A stretch of DNA of 64,000 nt from Sipunculus nudus (Eukaryota; Annelida; Sipuncula; Golfingiida; Sipunculidae): the NCBI GenBank assembly GCA_026874595.1, contig CM049309.1, positions 67,622,926-67,686,925 on the forward strand, in the 5' to 3' direction. How positions within the stretch are numbered: position 1 is the first letter of the stretch; each line of letters opens with the position of its first letter. Positions 1 through 9,959 of the stretch are shown piece after piece. Below the pieces are notes generated by a model. That model ran no database searches, had not been told where the DNA came from, and saw nothing but the letters and a program-made list of their open reading frames with translations. The translations under genes were made by a program, and so were the position numbers.

Positions 1-283
1 CTTCATGTTCTCGGATGCAGAATATAAAATGTATATTTCAGGGCATCGAAAAATATACTGTTTAGACTTAATCATATCAAACAAATGTTATTCAGCTTTG
101 GGATTGGGAGAAATGAAAGGCCGAGATTTATAGATATACTTATTAATATTTGGCCTACATTACATTAACACATTCAAATCAACAAAAATAGAGACAAGCT
201 TACAAGTGTCATATGAAATAAAGCTTGTGTCAAGTGAAATCAAATTTCATTGATACATATGATTTTATTTATCAGTATACATA
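1..283. other. AT-rich sequence, nothing recognised
   Basis: No coding signal or repeat boundary is visible. It leads into the AT microsatellite. Confidence 0.5.
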
Positions 284-286
284 TAT

Positions 287-287
<1 letters not shown>

Positions 288-332
<45 letters not shown>

Positions 333-355
333 TTATTTATTTATTTATTTATTTA
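288..355. repeat. (AT)n followed by (ATTT)n microsatellite
   Basis: About 40 bp of uninterrupted AT dinucleotides pass directly into seven or so ATTT units. It borders the GATCGGG repeat patch. Confidence 0.95.
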
Positions 356-372
356 TATAAGGCCTACATCTG

Positions 373-640
373 TCAAGGCCTAGATCCCGATCTGGACCAA
401 TCCGCGATTGGTCCATGCAGACCAGATCCCGATCGGGCTTTGGTCCGGCGTAAACCTCGATCGGGATCTGGTCCCGCCCTTGCCCAGGCCATGCAGGTCC
501 CGATCGGGGTTTAGGCAGGACCAAATCCCGATTGGGATCTGGGCACGAACAATTCTTGATTTGTCCAGACCAAATCCCGATCGAGATTCAGTCTGGCCTA
601 AACCTCGATTGGGATCTGGTCTAGACCAATTCCTGATTGA
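373..640. repeat. GATCGGG/GGTCCGG palindromic repeat patch, left
   Basis: Degenerate units of roughly 45-60 bp contain CCGATCGGG (itself palindromic), ATCTGGTC and GGCCTAAACC in both orientations. The region is much more GC-rich than its surroundings. Open reading frames of about 100 codons exist on both strands, but they follow from the repeat structure and are not called as genes. A related patch lies at 1408-1585. Confidence 0.8.
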
Positions 641-718
641 GCTTCTGTGGCAGACTAGAGCAGGCTTTTGTGTAAACATTATATTCCATGAGGTTAAGAC
701 ATGAAAATAATAAACCAA

Positions 719-1390
719 GTGTTAAACAATTTATTTTATAAATTTATAAGGTAATATGAATTATACATACATATATAGTTGAAAATATTGATAAGAGAAG
801 TTATAAATTGTTGGTTTTCATGAAATAAGGATTTTCACTTGAATGTAAGCTGTCCATTTGTAAAACATTTGATCCACCAGAAAAGCGGTATAAAAGATAT
901 AGATTGATACATGTTTAGAATATCCATTGATAACCGGGGACTGAAAACTTGAAAAAAATATATTTATCCAAGTTCATATGATACTTAACGTCTGATATAT
1001 GTCATCAATCTAACAAATTATTCTACCTAAAAAACTCATAAACTAAATACACTTATTTACACAGTGAGTCAACTTAAACTAGTTCAATTGTTATATATAA
1101 CATGGAATATACAATTTGATGAAAAAAAACTGAAAATGATAATTAAACATGAACAATATAATACAAGGACTTGAAAAATAATTCAAATAAATAAAATCAC
1201 TACATTAATTCAAACTTAAATATTAATTAAGTTATTAAGGTAGAATAATATTTACACTGACAAAAAACTAAATTAAGATTTGTCATTACTTATAAAGTTA
1301 TAGTTTCAAAACATCCTGTCAGGGATTAAGCATGCTCTGAATCTATGTCTGGGCTGACCTGAATCTGGATAAGTTCAGACAGGAACTCAT
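719..1390. other. AT-rich spacer, nothing recognised
   Basis: Very AT-rich sequence with short A-runs separates the two GATCGGG patches. No coding or RNA signal is seen. Confidence 0.5.
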
Positions 1391-1407
1391 TCTCTTTCCC
1401 AAAAGTT

Positions 1408-1585
1408 AATGATCGGGGTTTAGGCCGGACTAAATCCTGATCGGGATCTGGCCGATTGGTCCAGACCAGATACCGATCGGCATTTGGTCCGGCCTAAACC
1501 CCGATCATTTAGGCCGGACGATCCGGAGTTTAGGCCGGACTAAATCCTGAGCGTGATCTGGTCCGGCCTAAACCCCGATCGGGGG
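1408..1585. repeat. GATCGGG/GGTCCGG palindromic repeat patch, right
   Basis: Same vocabulary as 373-640: GGTTTAGGCCGGAC, GATCGGGATCTGG and GGCCTAAACCCCGATC alternate on the two strands. The patch ends in CCGATCGGGGG at 1576-1586. Both patches may be remains of one interrupted element; this is inference. Confidence 0.75.
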
Positions 1586-1599
1586 ACAGATGACGCCAC

Positions 1600-3046
1600 T
1601 CTGGCATTCGAACTTTGAGGAGGAAATGTCCCTATATTATGCTTTTGTCTATTCTTTCAGGTGAGCGTGTTATTTATTCATACCTCGTTTAATATTTTAT
1701 AGTATTATATGAATAAGTCTATATAAGAATTGGTTACCATTTTCTAGGAACATCACGTTATTATGCCCAGTTCAGCCATGGCGCCACTTTATAAGTAATA
1801 AGGCCAAGTTAGGCATTGGCCCACGTAATAAAATACTTAGAAAAGGAATTCGGTTCACATCTGTTCGCAATGTTCTCTAAAACCGCGTTGTGTACAATAC
1901 TGTGCATACATCATTTTAAAGGATATTATCCCCGCAGAGACATAGGCGATATGAGAATAAATAATTTTTTATGTACATACAATTTTGAGTGATTCTTACC
2001 GTTTTTACTGACTTGCACGGAGGTTAGACCGAGCACAGCCGAACTACCTTCGGCAATGACCGGAGTGCGTGCATCGTGGTCACTCAACCTCAAACACTTC
2101 TATTGTTCATATGAATAACGCTTGCTTTCAGTGACGGATTTTAGCCTGTCTGGCCTCACATTTGAACGAGGCTCTCACCCACGTGCGTGGTCAATAAAAG
2201 AGAAAAACACGTTTCTCGCTTTATGAAATAGAGAGTTAAACCCAAGTGATTAATGGCAAAACTTAATTCAAGGTCCCAATTTCAGGAACAGGGGTGGGGT
2301 GGGGTGGTGTCGGGGGTTTCAGGCCTCAAAATTTGTCTGATACGATGAAAAAAAGGTTGCTTACGGACCCTCTGCATGAAGTCCCGTTGGGGCCGCTTCT
2401 GCTACTTACGAGGTGTACATATTTCTGTTTCTTTCTTCAGGAACAGTTTCCTTGCAACGTATACAATATATAATAAATCTTTCATGTGTTCCTCACATCA
2501 ACCTAATCTTTATACGTCCAACGATAGAATCCAGTCAAATATCATCGAAAACCTAAATTCCGGTTCGCAATGTAAACATCGTCACTGACCAGGTCTTCAA
2601 GGTAAACATACCGGGGTATTCTTGCCACGAGGACAGCCCCACAAAATAAATGTAAAAATATTTATACACATCTTATTGAGACAGTTTCCCACTGAAAACC
2701 TATTTTCTGTTAACTTTTAGAATGAAAAATGAGCCAACATTCCTCATCTCAGTTAATATATCTCCCCAACCCAGGTAAAACCCCGGTATACCGCGTTTAT
2801 CAGCTAGTTGGTAATATTTTATGTCTAGTACGGCCATTGCGCCACGTGGTTAGTATAAATGCCCATTAAGACCATGGGGCCACGATATTAAAAATATAAC
2901 AATGTCATGTAACTGTATATTTCTGTATATTTTTGCCATGTTGCATGGACCTCATAATATAGTTTAATTGTTTGTATACCATAGACTCTGGCATTCGAAC
3001 TTTGAGGACAGCACGTCCCTCAATTGTGCTTTTGTAACCTTTTTCA
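1600..3046. repeat. Diverged dispersed repeat pair (two motif blocks in mirrored order)
   Basis: CTCTGGCATTCGAACTTTGA occurs near 1599 and again near 2987, each time followed by a GTCCCT, TGCTTTTGT and TTTCAG series. A second motif (CCATGGCGCCAC near 1777; CCATTGCGCCACGTGG near 2834) is also duplicated, but the block order differs between the copies. The sequence between them shows nothing further. No product is recognised. Confidence 0.5.
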
Positions 3047-3902
3047 GATTTAGACCATATGTCACTGTCACGTACTGTCCCAGGTCTTTTTGTTTTTTAC
3101 CAAGCATGTGTGTGCCTGTTGAGCCCTGTCACATTTGGTAGCAGAGCGTTGCTGTGCTTTTACCGCCGCAGTATCGTTTGTGCCATGTGCTTTTTCTGAC
3201 CCGGTCAACGTGCACGTCATCACGCCCACGCAGGAATCATTCGACGAGCTGTCCACTACATAGGGCCTTTGATTTTATCTACATCGCATGCTGCTTGCTG
3301 TTTTCGCTTTGCGACTACCGCTGATGCTTTGCCTTCTTTCGCCATAAGGAATATCTCTGTTTAAATGGTGGGGTGCACACCACCAGAACGCAATGCTTCC
3401 GGACTTTCTGTGAACTCACGTGAGTGACATTTTGCGTTTTTTTTTAAGGAGCCATTTATAAAACCTCACATTATCGTCGCTCCACGCCAGGACCATGCAG
3501 GAGTCCCAAGAACGTGAACAGCGGAAACTCAGTTCCAGTGTTTTATGCGCATCCATTGCATATTGTGTGCTTATGGTTGCTGCATGTGCACTTAAATGTT
3601 TGTATATTTAAATTAATGGTTGCATATTTCACTGTTATTGCTTTTCACGCTTGCATGTTAGATACAACAGTAAAAGTAGCACCTTAAGTGTTTTGTTTCA
3701 TGGTGTATTGCGCATGGTCTTTTTAAAAAGGGTAATAGGATTTAAATTAAGATGCTCGCTTGCACGCTTGCGTTTGTGTTTAAAGGTCGAGGTAATAAAA
3801 TGATCCTACCTGCGCATGTGTTCACTGCGGGTTTGACATTGAATTTATGCTTACCGTTCAGTAGGTATTTACTTTAACGGTGCATGCTCGGCATAGTGAA
3901 GG
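3047..3902. other. No gene recognised
   Basis: Mixed-composition sequence with somewhat higher GC around 3060-3330. A 62-codon minus-strand reading frame at 3068-3256 has no recognisable domain and is not called. Confidence 0.4.
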
Positions 3903-3904
3903 TA

Positions 3905-4302
3905 TGTCAAACCGATCATTTACGTAGGTACTCCTGAATCAGGTCAATTGCCATTTTCGTCGGGTCAGTTCTCATTTAATTGACTTTGATTGCGTTGTTG
4001 GCATTTCCTAAGGCGTTGACATTTAAGTATGCGTTATTGTTGTACAATGTTATGAACGCCGGTTACCGAATCATACTCTCAGTACTCCTATCGGTCTTGA
4101 GTATTCTTACTCGTTGTTTTCGATTGTTGAACTGTCAATCAGGATAATGGATCTAGGTTCAAAAGGCTTTCTGGGATTGAACCCAATATATGCCACATAT
4201 GATGCATTACTTAGTCATTTTTCACAGGGCAGGGCGGATCCAGGAAAGGAAAGGGGATATTGGTAAGGGGAGGGTCCAACCAATGGAGACTAAAATAGAA
4301 CC
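3905..4302 (+). repeat. Direct duplication block S, copy 1
   Basis: 398 bp that match 4625-5022 at a constant offset of 720 with only a few substitutions and no indel. The copy stops inside the left part of a hAT-like MITE (CAGGGCGGATCCAGGA), where it is joined to block T. The shared ACC at the junction suggests microhomology-type joining. Confidence 0.93.
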
Positions 4303-4625
4303 ACAAGCTTCGGAAGCTGCTACAGTTGTCAGGGGGCGCGGATGATGCTTCAGATTCCTGTCGGGAATTAAGAGCTTTGTTTCTGGCCAGGAGCGTTCTC
4401 GTTTTAAGCAGGGGACTGTTACTTCCTTTTTAGGAAGGTCTGATGTGTTGGACCGAAACTGATTTGAACTAATTGATGATTTGTGTGCTTTAATACATGA
4501 ATGTGCTCTCATATCACTTTCTTGATTTACCTAATCATATTTTGGTGGTCCTTTTTTTATAATTAATAAATATTTTTTAATATCAAATTTGTGTTGTTCT
4601 TTCAGGAAACTATTCATGATAACTT
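4300..4625 (+). repeat. Block T, copy 1 (second half of a pogo-like coding remnant plus flank)
   Basis: Nearly identical to 6544-6868, differing by a few bases and a 1-nt length change in a T-run. It carries the part that follows the pogo-like helix-turn-helix, beginning at ACAAGCTTCGGAAGCTGC, but lacks the upstream portion present at 6359-6543. It lies exactly between the two S copies. Confidence 0.92.
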
Positions 4626-5022
4626 GTCAAACCGAACATTTACGTAGGTACTTCTTAATCAGGTCAATTGCCATTTTCGTCAGGTCAGTTCTCATTTAAT
4701 TGACTTTGATTGCGTTGTTGGCATTTCCTAAGGCGTTGCCATTTAAGTATGCGTTATTGTTGTACAATGTTATGAACGCCGGTTACCGAATCATACTCTC
4801 AGTACTCCTATCGGTCTTGAGTATTCTTACTCGTTGTTTTCGATTGTTGAACTGTCAATCAGGATAATGGATCTAGGTTCAAAAGGCTTTCTGGGATTGA
4901 ACCCAATATATGCCACATATGATGCATTACTTAGTCATTTTTCACAGGGCAGGGCGGATCCAGGAAAGGAAAGGGGATATTGGTAAGGGGAGGGTCCAAC
5001 CAAGGGAGACTAAAATAGAACC
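4625..5022 (+). repeat. Direct duplication block S, copy 2
   Basis: Partner of 3905-4302. Unlike copy 1 it runs on into the rest of the hAT-like MITE, so copy 2 appears to keep the original context. Confidence 0.93.
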
Positions 5023-5145
5023 TAAAAATATTAAGGTCCTTTGGTCGGGTAAAGTGGGGGTCCGGGTGGCAAAATTTTGTTTGAAACCCTATTGAAAGGT
5101 TGTTTCGGCTTAAAAAGGAGGGAGGGGTGTCCAGATCCGCCACTG
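4950..5145. mobile_element. Small hAT-like MITE
   Basis: Terminal inverted repeats CAGGGCGGATCCAGGA (left) and TCCAGATCCGCCACTG (right; complement CAGTGGCGGATCTGGA) bound 196 bp of G-rich sequence without coding capacity. The CAG start and TIR sequence resemble non-autonomous hAT elements. A convincing 8-bp target duplication was not seen, so the class is tentative. A left-end fragment is repeated at 4230-4302. Confidence 0.6.
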
Positions 5146-5960
5146 TTGTGTACCTATCAGAATCTTAGCAACAGATTTATAAAACATAAGGATGGAACTT
5201 CTCTAGAATGGTATACCGAGGTATAAAGTTACTTTTTGGACAAAATGGTTACTTGTTTACAAAATATCCACGTGTCATCAAAAAGTTTAATTGGGCCATG
5301 TTAAAGTTACATACCGGTATTTGAATTTTACAATTTCATAAGGCTCGCTTATTAATCTGCATTTGAACTGAGACTAACACCACCTTAATTCTGTCTTACT
5401 CTCACTGGACGTTAACGGAGTAAGAAGAGGACAATAATATCAGCGGGTAAACACTTTGAAGAAAAAGAGAGGGATTCTTAGGCTAAAGGTGTCGTGGTAA
5501 TAGGCAAATTGTAACAGATACTCATGAAAAAGATAGTAAAAATTGGTGAATGTGAGATAGTAAAATGTAGAAGAGTGAAATATAAGCATTTTATAAGCGG
5601 CGCTGCATGCGCCGATAACGTCACGTCACACACTCTAAATGGTGACGAGTGGGTCGACGTGATGAACCTTCTTGGCTCTAGCGAAGTCCGGTTGGACATA
5701 GATGGCACAAGTACCAGGTGTATATATACTGACCTGAACTTACGCTGTGTTCCGGACTTGTGGTACGTCATGATGACCTGTCATGTAGACAAGGTTGAAG
5801 TAAATTTCTCGTACATGCCGTTTCAGGCAGAAGTTTCAAAACAGTTAAAATCTTACCCTTACTTATATAACTCTTTTTGTGTCGAACTCTGATGTGTCGA
5901 AAAACCTGATGTGTCGAAGTGTTTTGTTGGTCCCCAGCTAATATTTCTCTCGCTTAACTC
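5146..5960. other. No gene recognised
   Basis: Contains a 122-codon plus-strand frame at 5524-5892 without recognisable domains, signal peptide or repeats. It could be chance or part of an unknown exon. Confidence 0.35.
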
Positions 5961-5969
5961 GAAGTCAGG

Positions 5970-6230
5970 TCGCGTGAATATTTGGATAAGTGTTATGCAC
6001 GGCTCGTCAATCGTGATTGGGCTGTGTTGACCTAATATTTCGGTAATTACTTAATACCGACAAGGCTCTTACTCATCAATCGCGATGGGTCTGTCATTTG
6101 AATCGAGGTCATGCCGCATTAATGTCTGGCTAACAGCTGTGCACGGTACATCAATCATACCTGCGGCAGTAATGACCTGTTACATAATACCGACAAGGAT
6201 CTAACTCATTAAACGCAATGGTTTACACAC
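5970..6230. repeat. Imperfect tandem duplication of about 145 bp
   Basis: The series GTGCACGG, CATCAATC, TGACCT, AATACCGACAAGG, ACTCAT(C/T)AA(T/A)CGC and ATGG occurs twice in the same order, with substitutions. No coding signal is seen. Confidence 0.5.
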
Positions 6231-6358
6231 CTGGTCCGTTGTTTACCTGTTTGGCCAATTAGGAAAATGGGATCTATATCAGATTGACTCTTATTTACCA
6301 AAGAGTACGTTATACTGTATCACTGCTTCACTTTTGTATTGTTCATATCCTGTTTGCT

Positions 6359-6661
6359 ATGACTTGTTCGCGGCCTCGAAAGCATAAGCTTGATGTAAAG
6401 ACCATTGAACAGAGGTACGAAGCACTCAGTTGTTCGAAGTTGAACGTGCTGACAAAACCAAGAAACAAAAGGACTTAACATTCCCGCCAGCTCACTGAGT
6501 ACATTGATAAAAAATGCTGGGAAGATCAAGGCGGCCTATGCTGACCACAAGCTTCGGAAGCTGCTACAGTCGCCAGGGGGCGCGGATGATGCTTCAGATT
6601 CCTGTCGGGAATTAAGAGCTTTGTTTCTGGCCAGGAGCGTTCTCGTTTTAAGCAGGGGACT
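6359..6661 (+). pseudogene. Decayed pogo/Tigger-type CENP-B-like DNA-binding domain
   Basis: The frame opens at an ATG at 6359 with basic residues RPRKHKLDVKTIEQRYEAL. After a frameshift near 6440 another frame continues with NIPASSLSTLIKNAGKIKAA and then a basic HKLRK stretch, ending at a stop near 6661. This order (basic start, helix, IPxSTLSTxxKNxxKI) matches the psq/CENP-B amino-terminal helix-turn-helix of pogo/Tigger transposases and proteins derived from them, which bind transposon ends or centromeric DNA. No CENP-B second domain or DDE catalytic domain follows, so this is a remnant of one exon-sized piece. The second half (block T) is duplicated at 4300-4625. Family assignment rests on motif recognition alone; a captured host exon is the alternative. 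Confidence 0.6.
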
Positions 6662-6868
6662 GTTACTTCCTTTTTAGGAAGGTCTGATGTGTTGGACCGA
6701 AACTGATTTGAACTAATTGATGATTTGTGTGCTTTAATACATGAATGTGCTCTCATATCACTTTCTTGATTTACCTAATCATATTTTGGTGGTCCTTTTT
6801 TATAATTAATAAATATTTTTTAATAACAAATTTGTGTTGTTCTTTCAGGAAACTATTTATGATAACTT
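6544..6868 (+). repeat. Block T, copy 2
   Basis: Partner of 4300-4625, here still attached to its upstream helix-turn-helix sequence, so it is probably the source copy. Confidence 0.9.
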
Positions 6869-7373
6869 TATAATATATAAGCCCCATACATGTGCAGTAT
6901 TTATAAATAATATTCAAGGCTGAAGATGGTTAAATATAATAAACATTGGTTGTCTCGAACTCCGCTTGTGTCGAAGTAAATTCTCCATATATATAATTAT
7001 ATATAAATATATATATATATATATTTCTGTATCGAGCTTTATATCTATTGCATACGTGGTGGAATTGTTAACCCTTACTGTGTGTCGGCTATCACATTCA
7101 GTTGCCCCATATATATAGGTATATTTCATAACTATGCTTATCCTGAGTTTGTTTCAATGGTAGGTTAAGCTACCTTCATGTATATTCAGAGTATAATTAT
7201 ATGTTTTATTGTTATTTCCTATTAAACCTGATCAGCAGAGAGTTTGGCCATTTATCGATATTGGTACAAGATTATATTGATATTTAACAACAGGTTCCTA
7301 GCAGGTATATTTGTTTTTATAGACAACAGTTTTATTTAAGTTATACAACCCCAAATGATAAAGAATTGTATAT
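6869..7373. other. AT-rich sequence with a short AT microsatellite
   Basis: An imperfect (AT)n tract occupies about 6987-7026. The rest is the pre-insertion flank of the LTR element, with no gene recognised. Confidence 0.5.
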
Positions 7374-7377
7374 ATGT
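7374..7377. repeat. Left target-site duplication ATGT
   Basis: ATGT directly precedes the left LTR (TGTTACAGG) and recurs directly after the right LTR at 14129-14132. Confidence 0.85.
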
Positions 7378-8158
7378 TGTTACAGGTGCTCTTTTTATCG
7401 TGTGACACAAGCGTAACTCGTGTTGTTGTTACATTTTATGTTTAATCCGTACTGGTTGAACTCTCGTTGTCATGTAAGCCTTGGGTTTTCACACCTGGTC
7501 TTGGGTCACGTGATGGCCCTGGTATGTGGAGGTACGCACAGCGATGTCTTCTCGATCATTCCTGAAACGCGTTGTGCAAGAACTTATAGACTGTTCGAGA
7601 AGTGGAAAATTCCCGGCTTGGGGTGTGAAGGTATATTAAGGGGCTGTTTTTTAGAACCAGAGGGCAGACAGCAGAGCAGATTCCAGCGGACGTAGAAGCG
7701 TGTGTCAGATTCTAAGACCTTATCCGACGAATGCGGCAATTATACATTTTCAAAGACATTCTCCTGGATTTTATGCTTTTGGACTTCAGTTTACTTTCTG
7801 GGTTGTTGAAAAGAACTTTCCACAGGACTGTCATTCTCCGAGAGTTTACATTTAAAGGACTTATCGTGGTGACGGTATTGTATCCAGGTATTGTTCCATT
7901 ATCTTTCTGTGTGATTGTATTGACTTGTTGCTATAACGCTGTTTTACTGTATAATTGTATTGATTTAGTGTATTGTATTGTTAGGGTTGTTTTAAGAATA
8001 AATTATAGTTATTTGTTAACAAAAAAACACTGACTTCTTTATTCATTCCCCTAGACATTTCACGCTGCCTAGTGTTACAGAATCTGATTTTTTTATCTCC
8101 ATTACAAAATTTGTGTTTATCACGCATACGTGATCTGTTTATATTAGGTTCCGTAACT
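7378..8158 (+). repeat. 5' LTR
   Basis: Starts TGTTACAGGTGC and ends CCGTAACT, where the right copy reads CCGTAACA. It contains a TATA-like TATATTAA at 7632-7639 and an AATAAA at 7997-8002. About 40 bp after the AATAAA are absent from the right LTR, and there are scattered substitutions and small indels, so the insertion is not recent. Short reading frames within it (for example 7420-7695) are not genes. Confidence 0.95.
7632..7639 (+). promoter_or_regulatory. Probable LTR TATA box (mutated)
   Basis: TATATTAA lies at the position where the right LTR has the better TATATAAA. It would direct U3/R transcription initiation some 30 bp downstream. Confidence 0.5.
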
Positions 8159-8164
8159 TAAAAT

Positions 8165-8182
8165 TGGGGGCTCGTCCGGGAT
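8165..8182 (+). promoter_or_regulatory. Primer-binding site, tRNA-Pro
   Basis: TGGGGGCTCGTCCGGGAT is complementary to the 3' 18 nt of tRNA-Pro including CCA, where minus-strand DNA synthesis would start. It lies six bases after the LTR end, a slightly wide gap. Confidence 0.9.
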
Positions 8183-8314
8183 GCTTAATGGTTTTCAGAT
8201 TTATTTTTGGACATTGTTTTATTATACCTTGTTTACAAGATTACATATTGTTTACAGTACATTGTTTACAGGATTTATCTCAGTGTTTTTTTGCTATTGT
8301 TTTTACATCTTAAC

Positions 8315-8765
8315 ATGGCAGATTTCAAACCTGAGACATTTGTTGACGATCCCGACCCTGATCAACTTAAACAGTTGTCAAAAGAACAGTTGTTGCGTTT
8401 GGGACAACACTTAGGGCTAAGTGTGAAAAAAAAAGCTTTGAGAAAGCCTGATATCATTGATAAAATCATGCAAGATCTAGTTAGCAAAGGTTTAATTGAA
8501 GAGACTGAAGTTGAAACATAAAAAAATGATAGCCTTGCTATGCAATTGGAATTAAAAAGGTTCGAAATGCAACATGAGCTAGCATTAAAACAGAATTAGA
8601 AAGAGAGAGAGAAGAGAGGGAAGAACATGAAAGGTTAGAAAGAGACAGACTAGAAAAAGAAAAAGAAATTGAGTTAAAACGACTGGAGGTAGAAAGACTT
8701 AAAAGTAGAACATAGTCTACGTGCTGCCCCAACTCACAGTTTGGATGTTACTAAACACATTAGAC
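8315..8765 (+). pseudogene. gag: Gag N-terminal part: SAP-like helix pair and charged coiled coil
   Basis: The ATG at 8315 opens a frame whose first 60 codons contain LSKEQLLRLGQHLGLSVKKK and further helices, resembling a SAP/HeH-type helix-extension-helix. An in-frame TAA at 8519-8521 interrupts it, but the same frame resumes with LAMQLELKRFEMQHELALKQ. A frameshift near 8580 leads into an E/R/K-rich coiled coil (EREEREEHERLERDRLEKEK), followed by another shift near 8705. In a live element this part would drive Gag assembly in the cytoplasm. I chose the 8315 ATG because homology-like composition begins there. At least one stop and two frameshifts make it non-functional. Confidence 0.8.
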
Positions 8766-9232
8766 TTGTCCCACCTTTTCAAGAAAAAAGGTATATAAAT
8801 ATTTCTTACACTTTGAGAAGGTAGCTGAAAATTTAAAATGGCCTAGAGAAAATTGGACTCTGCTGTTTCAAAGTGTATTGACTGGCAAGGCCAGAGAAAT
8901 TTATACAGAGCTTTCAGTAGAAGCTGCTGCTGACTATGACTTCGTTAGTTCCAGAGGCTTATCGCCAGAAATTCAGAAATTGGAAAAAGCGCAAAGAACA
9001 GACCTACGTCGAATTTGCTAGGACAAAAGAACAGTTGTTTGATCGCTGGTGTAGTTCTAAAAATGTAATGAAAGATTATGACAATTTGCGCCAGTTGATT
9101 TTGCTTGAAGAGTTTAAGCGCTGCATTAACGCAGATGTTAAAACTTTTCCCGATGAGAAAAGTCCTGAAACACTTGACATTGCCGCTCAATTAGCTGATG
9201 ATTATTCATTAACACAAAATGTCCTTTACTAG
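8766..9232 (+). pseudogene. gag: Gag capsid with SCAN-like C-terminal domain
   Basis: After a frameshift near 8793 the capsid frame reads WPRENWTLLFQSVLTGKARE up to about 8940. A short piece then seems missing before VPEAYRQKF at 8948. The segment 8948-9210 has the pattern YRQKFR, then FARTKEQLFDRWC, then LLEEFKRCINADVKTFPDEK, then an AAQLADDY helix. That is the helix order and spacing of vertebrate SCAN domains, which were proposed to descend from the capsid C-terminal domain of a Gmr1-like gypsy element. Its role would be capsid dimerisation. The frame ends at a TAG just after 9229; the knuckle segment follows in a different, overlapping frame. The SCAN likeness is by eye and needs a profile search. 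Confidence 0.75.
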
Positions 9233-9647
9233 CAAATCAAACCAGTCATTCACAAACAAGAATGTAAATCAGTATGGCCAAAAGAAGTTAAAAGCGCAGG
9301 CACCCAGTACTAGTAGTCCTGATAGTTCAACAAAGCCCATAGCTACACCTCAGTCCACGTCCACTGTGTCTAAGTCCAACAAAGACCAGTCATTTTCAAA
9401 GAAAATCTGTAATTACTGCAAGAAGGAAGGTCATCTTATATCTGACTGCTGGAAACTTGCGAACAGACCAAATAGCAAACCTTCTGGTTGTGTTTCAAAA
9501 TCTATGCATAGCATAGTACAAGAGCCAGGCTCTTTTCATGTAAATAAGGGATACAACTCCTTTGTTGACTCAAATAAAGAGTTTGATGCTACGGAGGCTC
9601 AAGTGCCGTCTAAATCCAAAGAAGAATCCGTAGATTGCGGGATATAA
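9219..9647 (+). pseudogene. gag: Gag nucleocapsid: S/T/P/K-rich linker and CCHC zinc knuckle
   Basis: The frame contains a low-complexity serine/threonine/lysine stretch, then a perfect CX2CX4HX4C zinc knuckle (CNYCKKEGHLISDC, codons at 9408-9449) that would bind genomic RNA. The tail begins an acidic VDS-type repeat. A TAA at 9645-9647 interrupts the frame, but the same frame clearly continues beyond it. Confidence 0.85.
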
Positions 9648-9955
9648 ACCTCAGTTGATTCCTGCGAGGAATTAAATAAGGCTAGGTCCTTTCAAGACTC
9701 TTGCGAGAGTATTTCAAATGAGGCTAGGTCCTCTTATGACAAACAAAAGTTTGTTTCTGCTGAGGAAAATTCCTCTGTTGACTCCCATGAGGAGTTTGAT
9801 GATAAAAAGGATGTAGATTCCTAATATGACTCTGAAACAGAGTTTATGACTGACACCTTCAATGTCAGTTCTTTGTTTGACGAGGTTGAGGTAGTAGATT
9901 CCTCTCTTGACTCTGAAATGGAGTTATTTGAGCCATTCATACATTATGGTTTTGT
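9648..9955 (+). pseudogene. Acidic VDS-repeat linker between Gag and protease
   Basis: In the same frame as the zinc knuckle, D/E/S-rich repeats such as SVDSCEEL, SVDSHEEFDD, YDSETEF and VVDSSLDSEMELFEPF occupy about 100 codons, with one more in-frame stop at 9822-9824. I know no enzymatic domain of this type; it is probably a flexible, acidic spacer upstream of protease. Confidence 0.65.
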
Positions 9956-9959
9956 ATCA

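Noticed and set aside
380-718. Overlapping frames of about 100 codons on both strands
   Set aside because: Both come from the GATCGGG palindromic repeat; the two translations look alike because the repeat is self-complementary.
5524-5892. 122-codon plus-strand frame
   Set aside because: No recognisable motif, start context or splice site supports it; a chance frame or unknown exon cannot be told apart by eye.
7420-8033. Frames inside the left LTR, and the equivalent frame at 13715-14023
   Set aside because: LTRs are non-coding; indels between the two LTRs break these frames differently.
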